The position numbers and the translations under genes are program-made. The notes under the pieces were generated by a model. It saw only the letters and a program-made list of their open reading frames with translations. It made no database searches and had not been told where the DNA came from. Source: Paractinoplanes lichenicola (lineage in GTDB: Bacteria; Actinomycetota; Actinomycetes; Mycobacteriales; Micromonosporaceae). From it: a DNA stretch of 64,000 bases. Positions 15,626 through 24,940 of this stretch are shown in pieces. Where the stretch lies: the NCBI RefSeq assembly GCF_016785085.1, contig NZ_JAENHO010000006.1:310001-374000 (forward strand), given 5' to 3'. How positions within the stretch are numbered: the first letter of the stretch is position 1; each line of letters begins with the position of its first letter.

Positions 15626-16847
15626 CCAGGCGGTCGGCGCGGGCGATCGAGCCGTGCGGGACGGCCGCCACCACCGCGGCCACCATGAGGACGGCCGCGT
15701 TGAGGGCGAACGCCCAGCCCAGGCCGCCCGGCTGGTCGACGATCGCGCCGGCCACCGCCCCGCCGGCGGCGCTGCCGGCCACCGAGACGGTGACGACCCA
15801 GGTGTACGCCTCGTTCAGCATCGCCGGTGGGGTGAGCCGGCCGACCAGGTTGGTCTCGACGGTCAGGGCGGGGGCGATCACCGCGCCGCCCAGCACCAGG
15901 GCCACGCCCAGCCAGAGCGGGCTCGGCATGAAGGCCAGCACCAGGAAGCTCAGCGAGACCGCGCCGAGCAGCCACGCGAACTGCCGGGGCAGCTCCATGG
16001 CCGGGCGCCGGGTGCCGAACCAGATGCCGCCGATCGCGCTGCCGACACCCCAGATGCCCAGCAGCACGCCGCCCAGGCCGTCGCCGCCGCCGTGCTGGCT
16101 CGCGTAGGCCGGGACGATGACGCCGGCCGCGCCGAACCCGATGCCGAGCGCGATCACGCAGACCAGCAGGGCCGGGAAGCCCGACACCTTGAGCGGGCCC
16201 AGCCCGCGCGCCGTGTCGTCGCTCTCGGGCCGGTGACGGCGGCGCATGACCGGCAGCCGCGAGATCCACAGGGTGCCGAGCAGGGTCGCCACCGCCGCGC
16301 CGAGCAGGGCCGCGGCCGGGCTGGTGACCACGACGAACGCCGCCACGAGGATCGGGCCGAGCACGAAGACCAGCTCGAAAAGCGAGGTCTCGGCGGCGAT
16401 CGCGGCGCCGCGCAGGTGATGCTGCCCGCTGCCGGGCTCGGTCATGTCGGTCCACGCGCGCCGGATCGCCGCGGACAGCGGCGGATAGGTGGCGCCGGCC
16501 ACGGCCGCCAGCACGAAGATCCAGGGCAGCACCTCGGCCCCGCCCCGGCTGGTCAGCACAAGGGCGACCAGGGCCACCGGGTGCAGGACGGCGGTGGCGG
16601 CGAGGATCGGGGCCGGGCCGATGCGGTCGGCCAGCCGGCCCGCGACAGGGCTCAGGGCCGCGCCCGCGAGCGCGTAGACGCCGCCGGCCAGGCCGGCCGC
16701 CGCGTAGCTGCCGGTGGCCTGCTGCACGAGCAGCAACAGGGCCAGCGGGGTCATGCCGATCCCGAGCCGGGCCAGGATGCCCACGCTGAGCAGGATCCGC
16801 CCGCCCGGCAGCTGCCAAACGCCCAGATACTGACGCAACGCGGTCAC
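15591..16847 (-). CDS. MFS transporter
   Basis: This 418-residue protein has 12 predicted membrane helices and belongs to the major facilitator superfamily. The GTG at 16845-16847 (VTALRQYLGVWQLPGG) was chosen because GGAGGAGG lies 8-10 bases upstream. The more upstream ATG would run through a likely operator. The loop between helices 2 and 3 reads GRLADRIGPAP, the usual MFS signature region. The substrate is unknown and drug or metabolite efflux is most likely. A GTAAC-N4-GTTAC palindrome sits just upstream of the ribosome-binding site. Confidence 0.8.
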   Translation of the reverse strand: MTALRQYLGVWQLPGGRILLSVGILARLGIGMTPLALLLLVQQATGSYAAAGLAGGVYALAGAALSPVAGRLADRIGPAPILAATAVLHPVALVALVLTSRGGAEVLPWIFVLAAVAGATYPPLSAAIRRAWTDMTEPGSGQHHLRGAAIAAETSLFELVFVLGPILVAAFVVVTSPAAALLGAAVATLLGTLWISRLPVMRRRHRPESDDTARGLGPLKVSGFPALLVCVIALGIGFGAAGVIVPAYASQHGGGDGLGGVLLGIWGVGSAIGGIWFGTRRPAMELPRQFAWLLGAVSLSFLVLAFMPSPLWLGVALVLGGAVIAPALTVETNLVGRLTPPAMLNEAYTWVVTVSVAGSAAGGAVAGAIVDQPGGLGWAFALNAAVLMVAAVVAAVPHGSIARADRLATARLSEALGR

Positions 16848-16871
16848 TGTGCCCGCCTCCTCCACCAATCG

Positions 16872-16885
16872 GTAACGCTTGTTAC
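16872..16885. promoter_or_regulatory. Palindrome upstream of the MFS gene, possible operator
   Basis: GTAAC (16872-16876) and GTTAC (16881-16885) form an inverted repeat with a 4-base spacer, 25 bases upstream of the MFS start. Its place suits a repressor site, although no regulator gene adjoins it. Confidence 0.35.
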
Positions 16886-16999
16886 GGTTCCCCGACCCTA
16901 ACGCCGGAGGCCCGCACAACACGACCGAAATATGGGGGGTGGTGTCCGGAAACACAGCGAGGGCCGCCCTTGCCGGGGCGGCCCTCCTGGTTGGACGGA

Positions 17000-17872
17000 T
17001 CAGCGAACGTACTGGATGGCACCGGCCTGCTGACGGAGCCGGGCGACCCGCTCCGCCATCGGCGGGTGCGTCGAGAAGAGCTTGGCCAGGCCGCCGCCCC
17101 GGAACGGGTTGGCGATCATCAGGTGGGCCGCGCTGGTGAGCCGGTTGTCGGCCGGCAGGGGCAGCCGCTGCGCCCCGTAGTGGATCTTTTCGAGGGCGCT
17201 CGCCAGGGCCAGCGGGTCACGGGTCAGCGTGGCGCCGTCCGCGTCCGCCTGGAACTCGCGGTTGCGGCTGATCGCCAGCTGGATGACCGAGGCGGCCAGC
17301 GGGCCGAGGATCAGCATCAGCAGCAGGGCGGCCGGGTTCGGGCTGTCCTCGTCGTCCGACCCGCCGAACGGCAGGAAGATCGCCAGCTGGGCGAACATCG
17401 TGATGATGCCGGCCAGGGCGCCGGCCACGCTCGAGATCAGGATGTCGCGGTTGTAGACGTGCGACAGCTCGTGCCCGATCACCGCGCGCAGCTCACGCGG
17501 GCTGAGCAGCCGGACGATCCCCTCGGTCACGGCCACCGCCGCGTGCTGCGGGTTGCGCCCGGTCGCGAACGCGTTGGGCTGCGGCGTCGGGGAGACGTAG
17601 AGCCGGGGCATCGGCTGCCGCGCCGCCTGCGAGAGCTCGCGCACCATCGCGTACAGCTCGGGGAACTGCGCCTCGCTGACCGGCTGCGCACGCATCGCCC
17701 GCAGGGCCAGCTTGTCCGAGAAGAAGTAGGTGCCGGCGTTCATGGCCAGCGAGATGAGAACCGCGAAGACCAGACCGCCACTGCCGCCGAGCCAATAGCC
17801 GGCGCCCAGGATGAGGGCGGTCAGCAGACCCAGCAGAGCGGCCGTCTTGAGGCCGTTGTGATGGCTGTGCAA
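17000..17872 (-). CDS. htpX: Membrane zinc metalloprotease HtpX
   Basis: HtpX is an M48 protease that degrades damaged membrane proteins. Starting at TTG 17870-17872, with AAGGAGTC upstream, the protein has 290 residues and begins LHSHHNGLKTAALLG as in other HtpX proteins. Two N-terminal membrane helices, the zinc motif VIGHELSHVYNRD and two further helices near 150 and 190 are present. The third zinc ligand Glu lies in SRNREFQADADGA. The end HPPMAERVARL is typical. Confidence 0.93.
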   Translation of the reverse strand: MHSHHNGLKTAALLGLLTALILGAGYWLGGSGGLVFAVLISLAMNAGTYFFSDKLALRAMRAQPVSEAQFPELYAMVRELSQAARQPMPRLYVSPTPQPNAFATGRNPQHAAVAVTEGIVRLLSPRELRAVIGHELSHVYNRDILISSVAGALAGIITMFAQLAIFLPFGGSDDEDSPNPAALLLMLILGPLAASVIQLAISRNREFQADADGATLTRDPLALASALEKIHYGAQRLPLPADNRLTSAAHLMIANPFRGGGLAKLFSTHPPMAERVARLRQQAGAIQYVR

Positions 17873-17955
17873 CAGGGACTCCTTAAACGGGTGACCCGGT
17901 AGGGCCACGCATCCCATAGAACGTCGCTCACCTGGCGATTCATCCCGGTCACGCT

Positions 17956-19116
17956 GTGAGTTGGCTGAGCCCGTACGGTGTCCCGGTGCGGATGTGGCCC
18001 CTCTACGCGGCAGGCTTCACGACGGCCTTCGGCGCCCACGCGATCGCGGCCAACATCGGCGGAGTCACCTCGCTGATCATGCTCGGCGCCCTGCTCGCCC
18101 TCTACGACGGCGCCGAGGTGTTGCTCAAGCCGGTCTTCGGCAGCCTGGCCGACCGGATCGGCCTGCGCCCGGTGCTGCTCGGCGGCCTGATCGCGTTCGC
18201 CGCGGCGTCGGCCGTCTATGTGCTCGCCGACGACCCCGGCTGGCTGTGGGCCGCCCGGCTCGGTCAGGGCGCGGCCGCCTCGGCGTTCTCCCCGTCGGCG
18301 TCGGCCCTGGTGGCCCGGCTCAACCCGGCGGCCAAGCACGGGCGGGCGTTCGGCTCGTACGGGTTCTACAAGTCGATCGGCTACACGCTGGGCCCGCTGC
18401 TCGGCGGCGTGCTGCTCTGGGCCGGCGGCCTGTGGCTGCTGTTCCTGGTCATGACGGCGATGGGCATCGCGGTCGCGATCTGGGCGGCCGTGGTCGTGCC
18501 GCGGGTGCCGCCGCTGCCCAAGACCCGGCAGACGGTGGTCGACCTGGCCCGCCGGCTGGCCGACCCGGCGTTCCTCGGCCCGACGAGCGCGCTGGCCGCC
18601 GCGACGGCGGCCCTGTCGGTGGCCGTCGGCTTCCTGCCCGTGCTGGGTCGCGAGGCCGGGCTGGGCACGATCGCCACCGGCGCCGCGGTCTCGGTGCTGG
18701 CCCTGTGCGCCGCGTTGGTGCAGCCGCGCACCGGAAGGGCGCTCGACGAGGGCCGCCTGACCGCCCGGACCGGGGTGTTCGCAGGCCTGCTGCTGACCAC
18801 TGCCGGCCTGGCCGCGGTGGTGCTGCCGGGGCTGGCCGGCATCCTGGCCTCGGCCGTGCTGAACGGAGTGGGCACCGGACTGATCACTCCGCTCGCCTTC
18901 GCCGCCCTGGCCGCCTCGACGCCCGAGGCCCGGCTGGGTCAGACGATGGGGACCGCCGAGTTGGGGCGGGAGCTGGGCGACGCCGGCGGGCCGCTGCTGG
19001 TGGCCGGGGTGGCGTCGCTGGCCGGGCTCACGGCGGGGTTCGGGGTGCTGGCGTTGCTGCTGGCCGGGCGGGCCGTCCTGAGCCGGCCGGGCAGTCGTCA
19101 ATCGCGGAGTACGTGA
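17956..19116 (+). CDS. MFS transporter with a duplicated C-terminal tail
   Basis: The 386-residue protein has 11-12 membrane helices and a GSLADRIGLRP loop between helices 2 and 3, so it is an MFS permease. The start is GTG 17956. A second in-frame GTG at 17986 (VRMWPLYAAGFTTAFG) is also plausible. The last 16 codons lie in the first unit of a 49-base triplication, whose third unit encodes on the opposite strand the end of the neighbouring hydrolase. The tail therefore seems to be acquired sequence. The substrate is unknown. Confidence 0.8.
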   Translation: MSWLSPYGVPVRMWPLYAAGFTTAFGAHAIAANIGGVTSLIMLGALLALYDGAEVLLKPVFGSLADRIGLRPVLLGGLIAFAAASAVYVLADDPGWLWAARLGQGAAASAFSPSASALVARLNPAAKHGRAFGSYGFYKSIGYTLGPLLGGVLLWAGGLWLLFLVMTAMGIAVAIWAAVVVPRVPPLPKTRQTVVDLARRLADPAFLGPTSALAAATAALSVAVGFLPVLGREAGLGTIATGAAVSVLALCAALVQPRTGRALDEGRLTARTGVFAGLLLTTAGLAAVVLPGLAGILASAVLNGVGTGLITPLAFAALAASTPEARLGQTMGTAELGRELGDAGGPLLVAGVASLAGLTAGFGVLALLLAGRAVLSRPGSRQSRST

Positions 19117-19214
19117 GCGGGCCGTCCTCAGCCTGCCGGCCGGTCGGAGAACTCGGAGTACGTGAGCGGGCCGTCCTCAGCCGGCCAGCCAGTCGTAGAT
19201 CTCCGCGTATGTGA
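19068..19214. repeat. Three tandem 49-base repeats joining two convergent genes
   Basis: Units start at 19068, 19117 and 19166. Each begins GCGGGCCGTCCT and ends around GGAGTACGTGA or CGTATGTGA. Unit 1 holds the end and stop of the MFS gene. Unit 3 holds the C-terminal codons of the minus-strand hydrolase (YAEIYDWLAG). Units 1 and 2 look like duplicated and drifted copies of the hydrolase end. Confidence 0.75.
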
Positions 19215-19968
19215 CCGGGCCGGGCAGGTGGCCGCCCTCGTAGACGTGTTCCGTCGAGCCGGGGATGTGGTCGAGCATCCACGCGGCGTGGTCGGCGGGC
19301 ACGGCGGTGTCGTTCGTTCCGCGCCAGATCGCGACCGGCGCCGTGATCGTGGCCGGGTCGAAACCCCACGGCTCGTTGAACGCGAGCGTGTCGTCGACCC
19401 AGCCGTCGATGCTGTCGGCGAAGGTGGCCCGCAGCCGGGCCATGGCCAGCGGGTCCTCGCGGGCGGGCGGTCCCGGTTGGCCGATGAACTCGGGCCCGCC
19501 CGCGGTGACCTGCGCCATCACGGATCTCGAGTGCTCGACGGTCTTCTCCCGTACGGGCTGCTCCTCGCGCGGCGGCCCGCCCGGCTTGATCCCCGACAGC
19601 ACCGCGCACCGGGTGACCCGCTCGGCCAGCCGGGCGGCGCAGGCCAGCGCGTGCGGCCCGCCACCCGAGCCACCGAAGACCGCAAACCTTTCCCACCCGT
19701 ACGCATCGGCCAGCACCCGCGTGTCGTCGGCGGCCCCGGCCACCGTTCGTCCGGGCAGGCGCGTGGAGCCGCCGTAGCCGGGGCGGTCGTAGACGAGCAG
19801 GCGCAGCCGGCTGCTCTCCATCGTGGCGGTCACGTCGGGGCGCTTCCACCGGCTGCTCGGCGACCCGCCCTGGAAGATCGCCGGGACGCCGTCGGCGGGG
19901 CCGTAGAAGCAGTACCGGAGCACCCGGCCGTCGCCGAGGGCCAGCTCATAGGTGTTGGGCAGCGTCAC
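19177..19968 (-). CDS. Alpha/beta hydrolase
   Basis: The 263-residue protein starts at GTG 19966-19968 (VTLPNTYELALGDGRVLRY). Longer starts would translate a 15-base minisatellite as a false repetitive N-terminus. Features are an oxyanion-type GGSPSSRW segment, the nucleophile elbow FGGSGGGPHAL, DRPGYGGS and a late His in EGGHLPGP. The fold is a proline-iminopeptidase or esterase-like alpha/beta hydrolase. The substrate is not predictable. Confidence 0.8.
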   Translation of the reverse strand: MTLPNTYELALGDGRVLRYCFYGPADGVPAIFQGGSPSSRWKRPDVTATMESSRLRLLVYDRPGYGGSTRLPGRTVAGAADDTRVLADAYGWERFAVFGGSGGGPHALACAARLAERVTRCAVLSGIKPGGPPREEQPVREKTVEHSRSVMAQVTAGGPEFIGQPGPPAREDPLAMARLRATFADSIDGWVDDTLAFNEPWGFDPATITAPVAIWRGTNDTAVPADHAAWMLDHIPGSTEHVYEGGHLPGPVTYAEIYDWLAG

Positions 19969-19980
19969 GACAGCGCGCCT

Positions 19981-20070
19981 CTCTCGTCGGCCAGTCTCTC
20001 GTCCGCCAGTCTCACGTCCGCCAGTCTCACGTCCGCCAGTCTCACGTCGGCCAGTCTCTCGTCGGCCGGC
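19981..20070. repeat. 15-base minisatellite, six copies
   Basis: Six consecutive 15-base units of the form CTC[T/A]CGTC[C/G]GCCAGT fill most of the gap between nuoN and the hydrolase gene. The copies differ only at the indicated positions and in the last two bases of the sixth. Confidence 0.9.
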
Positions 20071-20074
20071 CGTT

Positions 20075-21538
20075 TCATGACAGGGCGTCGAAGAGCAGTT
20101 GGGGGGCGAAGCCCAGGACGACGGCTGCAACGGCGGCGGTGATCAGGGCGGCCGCCACCGGGCGGGTCAGCGGGAGGCGCGGGTGGGTGGCCGCCTCGAG
20201 CAGCTCCGGGTCGGCGACCGCGATGCCGACGCGCGGCGGGGCGGCGTAGAGCAGGGCGGCGACCCGCACGTAGTAGGCGAGGGCGATCACGGCGTTGAGG
20301 GCCACGATCACCGCCAGCCAGGTCTGGCCGCCGTCGATCAGGGCGTCCACGATCGTGACCTTGGCGAACAGGCCGGCCAGGCCCGGGGGCAGGCCCGCCA
20401 GCCCAGCCAGGGCCAGCACGAGGGCGGCGCCCAGCCACGGGGAGCGGCGGGCGGCGCCCCGGTAGGAATCGATGTCGCCGCCGTCCTCGCCCGGCGGGCG
20501 CAGGGCCACCACCACGGCGAACGCGATGAATTCGAGAACCACGAAGAAGACCGCGTACGCGGCCGCGGCCCGCACCCCGTCGGCGCCCAGGGCCAGCGGG
20601 GCCAGGATGTAACCGGCCTGGGCGATCGAGGACCAGGCGAGCAGCCGGACCATGCGGGTCTGGCGCAGCGCGACCAGGTTGCCGACCGTCATCGTGAGCA
20701 GGGCCAGCAGGGCGGTCAGGGTCGCCGCGTCGAGGCGGGTCACGATCGCGGCCAGGGCCAGCACGCCGCCCAGCTTGGAGGCCGTCGACAGATAGGCGGC
20801 GACCGGCAGCGGAGAACCCTCGTAGGTGGCCGGGGCCCACGCGTGCAGCGGCACGGCGGCCACCTTGAAGGCCAGACCGATCACCAGCAGGGCCACGCCG
20901 GCCTGGGCGACCGGGGCTGTGGGGCCGGCCCCGTCGATCAGGCGGTCGAAGTGCAGGGCGCCCGTGGCGGCGTAGTTGAGGGCCGCCCCGAGCAGCGCGA
21001 TCGCCGTGGAGACGACGCTGATCAGGAAGAACGTGACCGAGGCGGACGCGGCCGAGGTGGTCACCCGCTCCCCCGGCGCGAACCGGCGCAGGCCGACGAG
21101 CAGATAGAGCGGCAGGGTCAGTGTCTCCAGGCCGACGATCAGGGTGATCAGGTCGCCGGCGTAGCCGACCACGACACCGCCGGTCATCGAGGCGGCCAGC
21201 AGGAAGCAGAACTCGCCGGCCGGGGCCGTGCCGAGGCGCAGCGCGGGGATCGACAGGGCGAGCACGCCGACGGTCAGGGCGGCGAACACGACCGCGGCGG
21301 TGGCGGCCAGCGGGCTCGGCACCCACGAGCAGGCGCCGCCGGTCGGGTCGCAGAACGTGCCGGCCCGGAAACCGGTGAAGATCGCGGCGACCACGGTGGC
21401 CAGCCCGCCTGCGCCCAGGGCGGCGAAGACGGCCGTACGCCGGGCGAGCAGCAGATCGGCCAGCAGCACCAGCACCGCTGTGCCGGCCGCGGCGTACAGG
21501 GGAAGCAGTGAGATGTGGTCGACGGCCTGCGCCTTCAT
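20075..21538 (-). CDS. nuoN: NADH-quinone oxidoreductase subunit N
   Basis: This antiporter-like proton-pumping subunit of complex I has 487 residues. The start MKAQAVDHISLLPLYAAAG at 21536-21538 overlaps the nuoM stop as ATGA. Around fourteen membrane helices are visible. The conserved Lys of a central discontinuous helix lies in GLAFKVAAVPLHAWAPATYE, a hallmark of NuoN/L/M. It is the last gene of the nuoI-N run. Confidence 0.92.
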   Translation of the reverse strand: MKAQAVDHISLLPLYAAAGTAVLVLLADLLLARRTAVFAALGAGGLATVVAAIFTGFRAGTFCDPTGGACSWVPSPLAATAAVVFAALTVGVLALSIPALRLGTAPAGEFCFLLAASMTGGVVVGYAGDLITLIVGLETLTLPLYLLVGLRRFAPGERVTTSAASASVTFFLISVVSTAIALLGAALNYAATGALHFDRLIDGAGPTAPVAQAGVALLVIGLAFKVAAVPLHAWAPATYEGSPLPVAAYLSTASKLGGVLALAAIVTRLDAATLTALLALLTMTVGNLVALRQTRMVRLLAWSSIAQAGYILAPLALGADGVRAAAAYAVFFVVLEFIAFAVVVALRPPGEDGGDIDSYRGAARRSPWLGAALVLALAGLAGLPPGLAGLFAKVTIVDALIDGGQTWLAVIVALNAVIALAYYVRVAALLYAAPPRVGIAVADPELLEAATHPRLPLTRPVAAALITAAVAAVVLGFAPQLLFDALS

Positions 21539-23031
21539 CGGAGTGCCTCCGTCAGGGCTCGCACCGGCGCGCTCGTCGCGGCCAGCACCAGCGCCGGCGC
21601 GACCCCCACGGCCAGGGTCAGCGCGGCCAGCGGCGACCAGGCCAGCCACTCGGCACCGGTGATCTCCGAGGGCACGCTGCCCTTGGCCGGGCCGTGCGTG
21701 ACCTTGCGGAGCAGGCGCAGGAAGTACGCGGCGGTCAGCGCGCCGCCGATCGCGGCCAGCACGGCCAGCGTGACCCAGAGGCCGCCGCCCCGCTCGACCG
21801 CCGCGACCACGGCGAACGCCTCACCCCAGAAGCCGGCCAGGCCGGGCAGGCCGAGCGACGCGATCGCGGCGAAGCCGAGCAGACCGGCCAGCCGCGGCGC
21901 CGACTCGCGCAGGCCGCCCAGGTCGGCCAGCTCGCCCGTGTGGGCCCGGTCCTTGATCGCGCCGGCCAGGAAGAACAGCAGGCCGGTGATCAGGCCGTGG
22001 GCGACGTTGCCGAGCAGCGCCGCCTGCAGGCCGGTGGCGGTCAGCGTGGCGATGCCGAGCAGCACGAAACCCATGTGGCCGACGCTCGAATAGGCGATCA
22101 GGCGCTTGAGCTCGGTCTGGCGCAGGCAGATGAGGGACCCGGCCAGCACAGCGGCGACGGCGAGCACGCCCAGCACGGGGGCGGCCCACTCGGCGCCCAG
22201 CGGCGTGACCCCGACCCCGATCCGGATCAGGCCGTACGTGCCCATCTTGAGCAGCACGCCGGCCAGGATCACCGAGCCGACCGTGGGGGCCTGGGTATGC
22301 GCGTCGGGCAGCCAGGTGTGCAGCGGCCAGAGCGGGGCCTTCACCGCGAACGCGATGGCGAACAGGGCGAACGCGCCGTACTGGACCGAACGGCTCAGGC
22401 CCGCGCCACCGGTGAGCTGCGCGATGTCGCCCGTGCCCGCGGTAACGGCGACCAGCACCACGCCGAGCAGCAGCAACACCGAGCCGAAGAGCGTGTAGAG
22501 GACGAACTTGCGCGCGGCCCGCCGCCGGTCGGGACCGCCCCAGCCCGCGATCACCGCGTACATGGGGAGCAGGACGACCTCGAAGAACAGGAAGAACAGG
22601 ATCAGGTCGAGGGCCAGGAACGTGCCCAGGATCCCGGTCTCGAGGACCAGGAGGAGAGCCACGAGCGTACGGCCGGGGCCGCCCTCGGGAACCTTGCGGA
22701 CCGTGTACGCGCAGCAGAGCAGGGTGAGCAGGCCGGTGAGGGCGATCAGGGGGTAGGACACGCCGTCGACGCCGAGGTGGAAGTCGAGGCGCAGGGCGGG
22801 GACCCAGGAGAGGTCGAGCTCGGCCCAGGGGCGTACGGCCAGGGGGTTGACCGAGTAGGACGACCAGGCGTCGTCGCGGGCGAAGGGCAGCACGACGATC
22901 GGGATCAGCGCGGCCGCGGCGAAGATCGTGCCGGTTTTGCGGGCGGCTTGATCCTGGGTTTTCGGCATGAGCGCGAGAACGGCCGCGCCGAGGGCCGGGA
23001 TGAGGAGCACTGCTACTAGGGCCACGCTCAT
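21535..23031 (-). CDS. nuoM: NADH-quinone oxidoreductase subunit M
   Basis: The 498-residue antiporter-like subunit begins MSVALVAVLLIPALGAAVLA. FAVKAPLWPLHTWLPDAHTQ is the standard NuoM block with its essential Lys. LGVDGVSYPLIALTGLL and AYSSVGHMGFV are also present. It follows nuoL after a 34-base gap and overlaps nuoN by 4 bases. Confidence 0.95.
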   Translation of the reverse strand: MSVALVAVLLIPALGAAVLALMPKTQDQAARKTGTIFAAAALIPIVVLPFARDDAWSSYSVNPLAVRPWAELDLSWVPALRLDFHLGVDGVSYPLIALTGLLTLLCCAYTVRKVPEGGPGRTLVALLLVLETGILGTFLALDLILFFLFFEVVLLPMYAVIAGWGGPDRRRAARKFVLYTLFGSVLLLLGVVLVAVTAGTGDIAQLTGGAGLSRSVQYGAFALFAIAFAVKAPLWPLHTWLPDAHTQAPTVGSVILAGVLLKMGTYGLIRIGVGVTPLGAEWAAPVLGVLAVAAVLAGSLICLRQTELKRLIAYSSVGHMGFVLLGIATLTATGLQAALLGNVAHGLITGLLFFLAGAIKDRAHTGELADLGGLRESAPRLAGLLGFAAIASLGLPGLAGFWGEAFAVVAAVERGGGLWVTLAVLAAIGGALTAAYFLRLLRKVTHGPAKGSVPSEITGAEWLAWSPLAALTLAVGVAPALVLAATSAPVRALTEALR

Positions 23032-23080
23032 GCGGCGGCTCCTCGGACGGCGACGAGCGTTGCGCTCATGCGGCGGCTCC
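23026..23080. repeat. 18-base repeat at the nuoL-nuoM junction
   Basis: CGCTCATGCGGCGGCTCC occurs near 23026 and again near 23063. Read on the minus strand, each copy contains GGAGCCGCCGCATGAGCG. One copy forms the end of nuoL (with an overlapping ATGA) and the other the start of nuoM. A 37-base tandem duplication apparently separated an ancestral ATGA overlap. Confidence 0.7.
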
Positions 23081-24940
23081 GAACAGGACTGCGGCGGCGC
23101 CGAGGAGGAGGGCGCCGGCGAGGACGGCCGCGGCCGCCGCGGGCAGCGGGATGCGATGGGCGTACGCGAGGGCGGCGCCGACGGCCGAGGTGGTGGTGCC
23201 GGTGCCCTCGACGGCCGCGTCCACGACCTTGGTGTCGGCCGTGGTCACCGCCCGGGCCAGCGCGCGGGTGGGGCGTACGAGGAAACGGTCTTGGATCTCG
23301 TCGAGCCGGAAACCCGACGCCAGCAGGGGACGCGCGCGCCCGAGAGCCAGCGCGGGATCGACGCCGGGCACCTGACGCCAGAGCCACCACGCGGCCGTCG
23401 CCCCGGCCGCCAGCAGGATCAACGGCAGCACGATGGCGACGCTGAGATGCGGATTTTCCAGCTCGAGGGCGGTGCGGAAACCGGGCGCGTACGCGGCCAG
23501 GCCGAGCAGCGCGGACGGGATCGCCAGCAGCAGGATCGGCCAGCGCATCAACCCGGGCGGGTCGTGCGGCGCGGCGGGCTGGGTGTAGCGGGCGTCGTCG
23601 AAGCCGACCTCCCAGTCCGGGCCGTCGGGGCCGTGCGCGCGCGAGATGCCGAAGAAGGCCCGGAGCAGCAGGCGGGTGGCGTACCAGGCGGTGATCGCGA
23701 CCGCGAAGAGCGCCGCCACCCAGACCACCCAGCCGACCCAGACCGGGGTCGCCCCGCCGCCCTCGGTGGCGTGCGCGGCCGCGGTCAGCACGTTCTCCTT
23801 CGACCAGAACCCGGCCAGCGGCGGCACCCCGGCCAGCGCGCCCAGGCCGACGACGAACGAGGTGAACGTGACCGGCATGTGCTCGCGCAGGCCACCCATG
23901 CGGGACAGGTAGTTGGTGCCCACGGCGTGGATCACCGCGCCCGCCGCGAGGAACAGCAGGGCCTTGAACGCGGCGTGCGTGAGCAGGTGGAACAGCGCGG
24001 CGGCGGGCGAGCCGACGGCCAGCGCGCCGGTCATGTAGCCGATCTGGCTGACGGTCGACCAGGCCAGCACGCGTTTCAGGTCGTCCTGGGCCGTCGCGCT
24101 GAGCGCCCCGAGCAGGATCGTGATCGCGGCCATGACCCCGAGGACGGCCAGCGCGGCCGGCGACCGGTCGTAGAGCGGATAGAGCCGGAAGACGACGTAG
24201 ACCCCGGCCGCGACCATGGTGGCCGCGTGGATCAGGGCCGAGATCGGGGTGGGGCCGGCCATCGCGTCGGGCAGCCACGTGTGCAACGGGAACTGGGCGC
24301 TCTTACCGGCCACCCCGGCCAGGATCAGGACCAGCGCGGCGGTATGCGGCGGCTCGGCCAGCACGACGGCGATCTCGCTGGTGCGGGCGTCGACGATCAG
24401 GATCGCCACGCCCAGCAGGAAGCCGACGTCGCCGACCCGGGTGACCAGGAAGGCCTTGACGGCGGCGGCCGGGGCCTCGGGCAGCCGCCGGTCGTGCCCG
24501 ATCAGCAGGTAGGAGCAGGCGCCCATCACCTCCCAGCCGATCAGCAGGGTGATCAGGTCACCGCTCGTGACGACGAGGAGCATCGCGCCGGTGAAGAGGC
24601 TGATCTGGGCCGCGTACGGGGCGTAGCGGGGGTCGTCGTGCAGGTAGGCGACCGAATAGACCTGGACGGCGAGGGCTACCGCGCAGACCGCCAGGGCGAT
24701 GTAGAGGGCGGCGTGGCCGGCGCTGATGCCCAGCGTGAGCTGGATGTCGCCGAGGCTCACCCAGTGTGTTTTCCACTCGACGGGCTTGGTGGCGGCGAGT
24801 AGCACGCTGAGCGTCACCAGGAGTGAGATCGCGGCGCCGGTGATGCCGAGGACGGCGGCGGGCCGCCTTTTCATGGGCAACAACAGGCCCATGAGGCCCA
24901 GGAGCAGGGGTACGCCGGGGATCAGCGCGGCGGCGGTCAT
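23066..24940 (-). CDS. nuoL: NADH-quinone oxidoreductase subunit L
   Basis: This is the largest antiporter-like subunit, 624 residues from ATG 24938-24940, which overlaps the nuoK stop (ATGA). It shows LLIGWEVMGACSYLLIGH, then GKSAQFPLHTWLPDAMAGPT with the essential Lys, and ALIHAATMVAAGVYVVFR. The C-terminal part has the usual long lateral-helix region. All motifs expected for proton translocation appear intact. Confidence 0.95.
   Translation of the reverse strand: MTAAALIPGVPLLLGLMGLLLPMKRRPAAVLGITGAAISLLVTLSVLLAATKPVEWKTHWVSLGDIQLTLGISAGHAALYIALAVCAVALAVQVYSVAYLHDDPRYAPYAAQISLFTGAMLLVVTSGDLITLLIGWEVMGACSYLLIGHDRRLPEAPAAAVKAFLVTRVGDVGFLLGVAILIVDARTSEIAVVLAEPPHTAALVLILAGVAGKSAQFPLHTWLPDAMAGPTPISALIHAATMVAAGVYVVFRLYPLYDRSPAALAVLGVMAAITILLGALSATAQDDLKRVLAWSTVSQIGYMTGALAVGSPAAALFHLLTHAAFKALLFLAAGAVIHAVGTNYLSRMGGLREHMPVTFTSFVVGLGALAGVPPLAGFWSKENVLTAAAHATEGGGATPVWVGWVVWVAALFAVAITAWYATRLLLRAFFGISRAHGPDGPDWEVGFDDARYTQPAAPHDPPGLMRWPILLLAIPSALLGLAAYAPGFRTALELENPHLSVAIVLPLILLAAGATAAWWLWRQVPGVDPALALGRARPLLASGFRLDEIQDRFLVRPTRALARAVTTADTKVVDAAVEGTGTTTSAVGAALAYAHRIPLPAAAAAVLAGALLLGAAAVLFGAAA

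Noticed and set aside
19981..20070. CRISPR-like appearance of the 15-base repeats
   Set aside because: The units are contiguous with no unique spacers and no cas genes nearby. They are a minisatellite.
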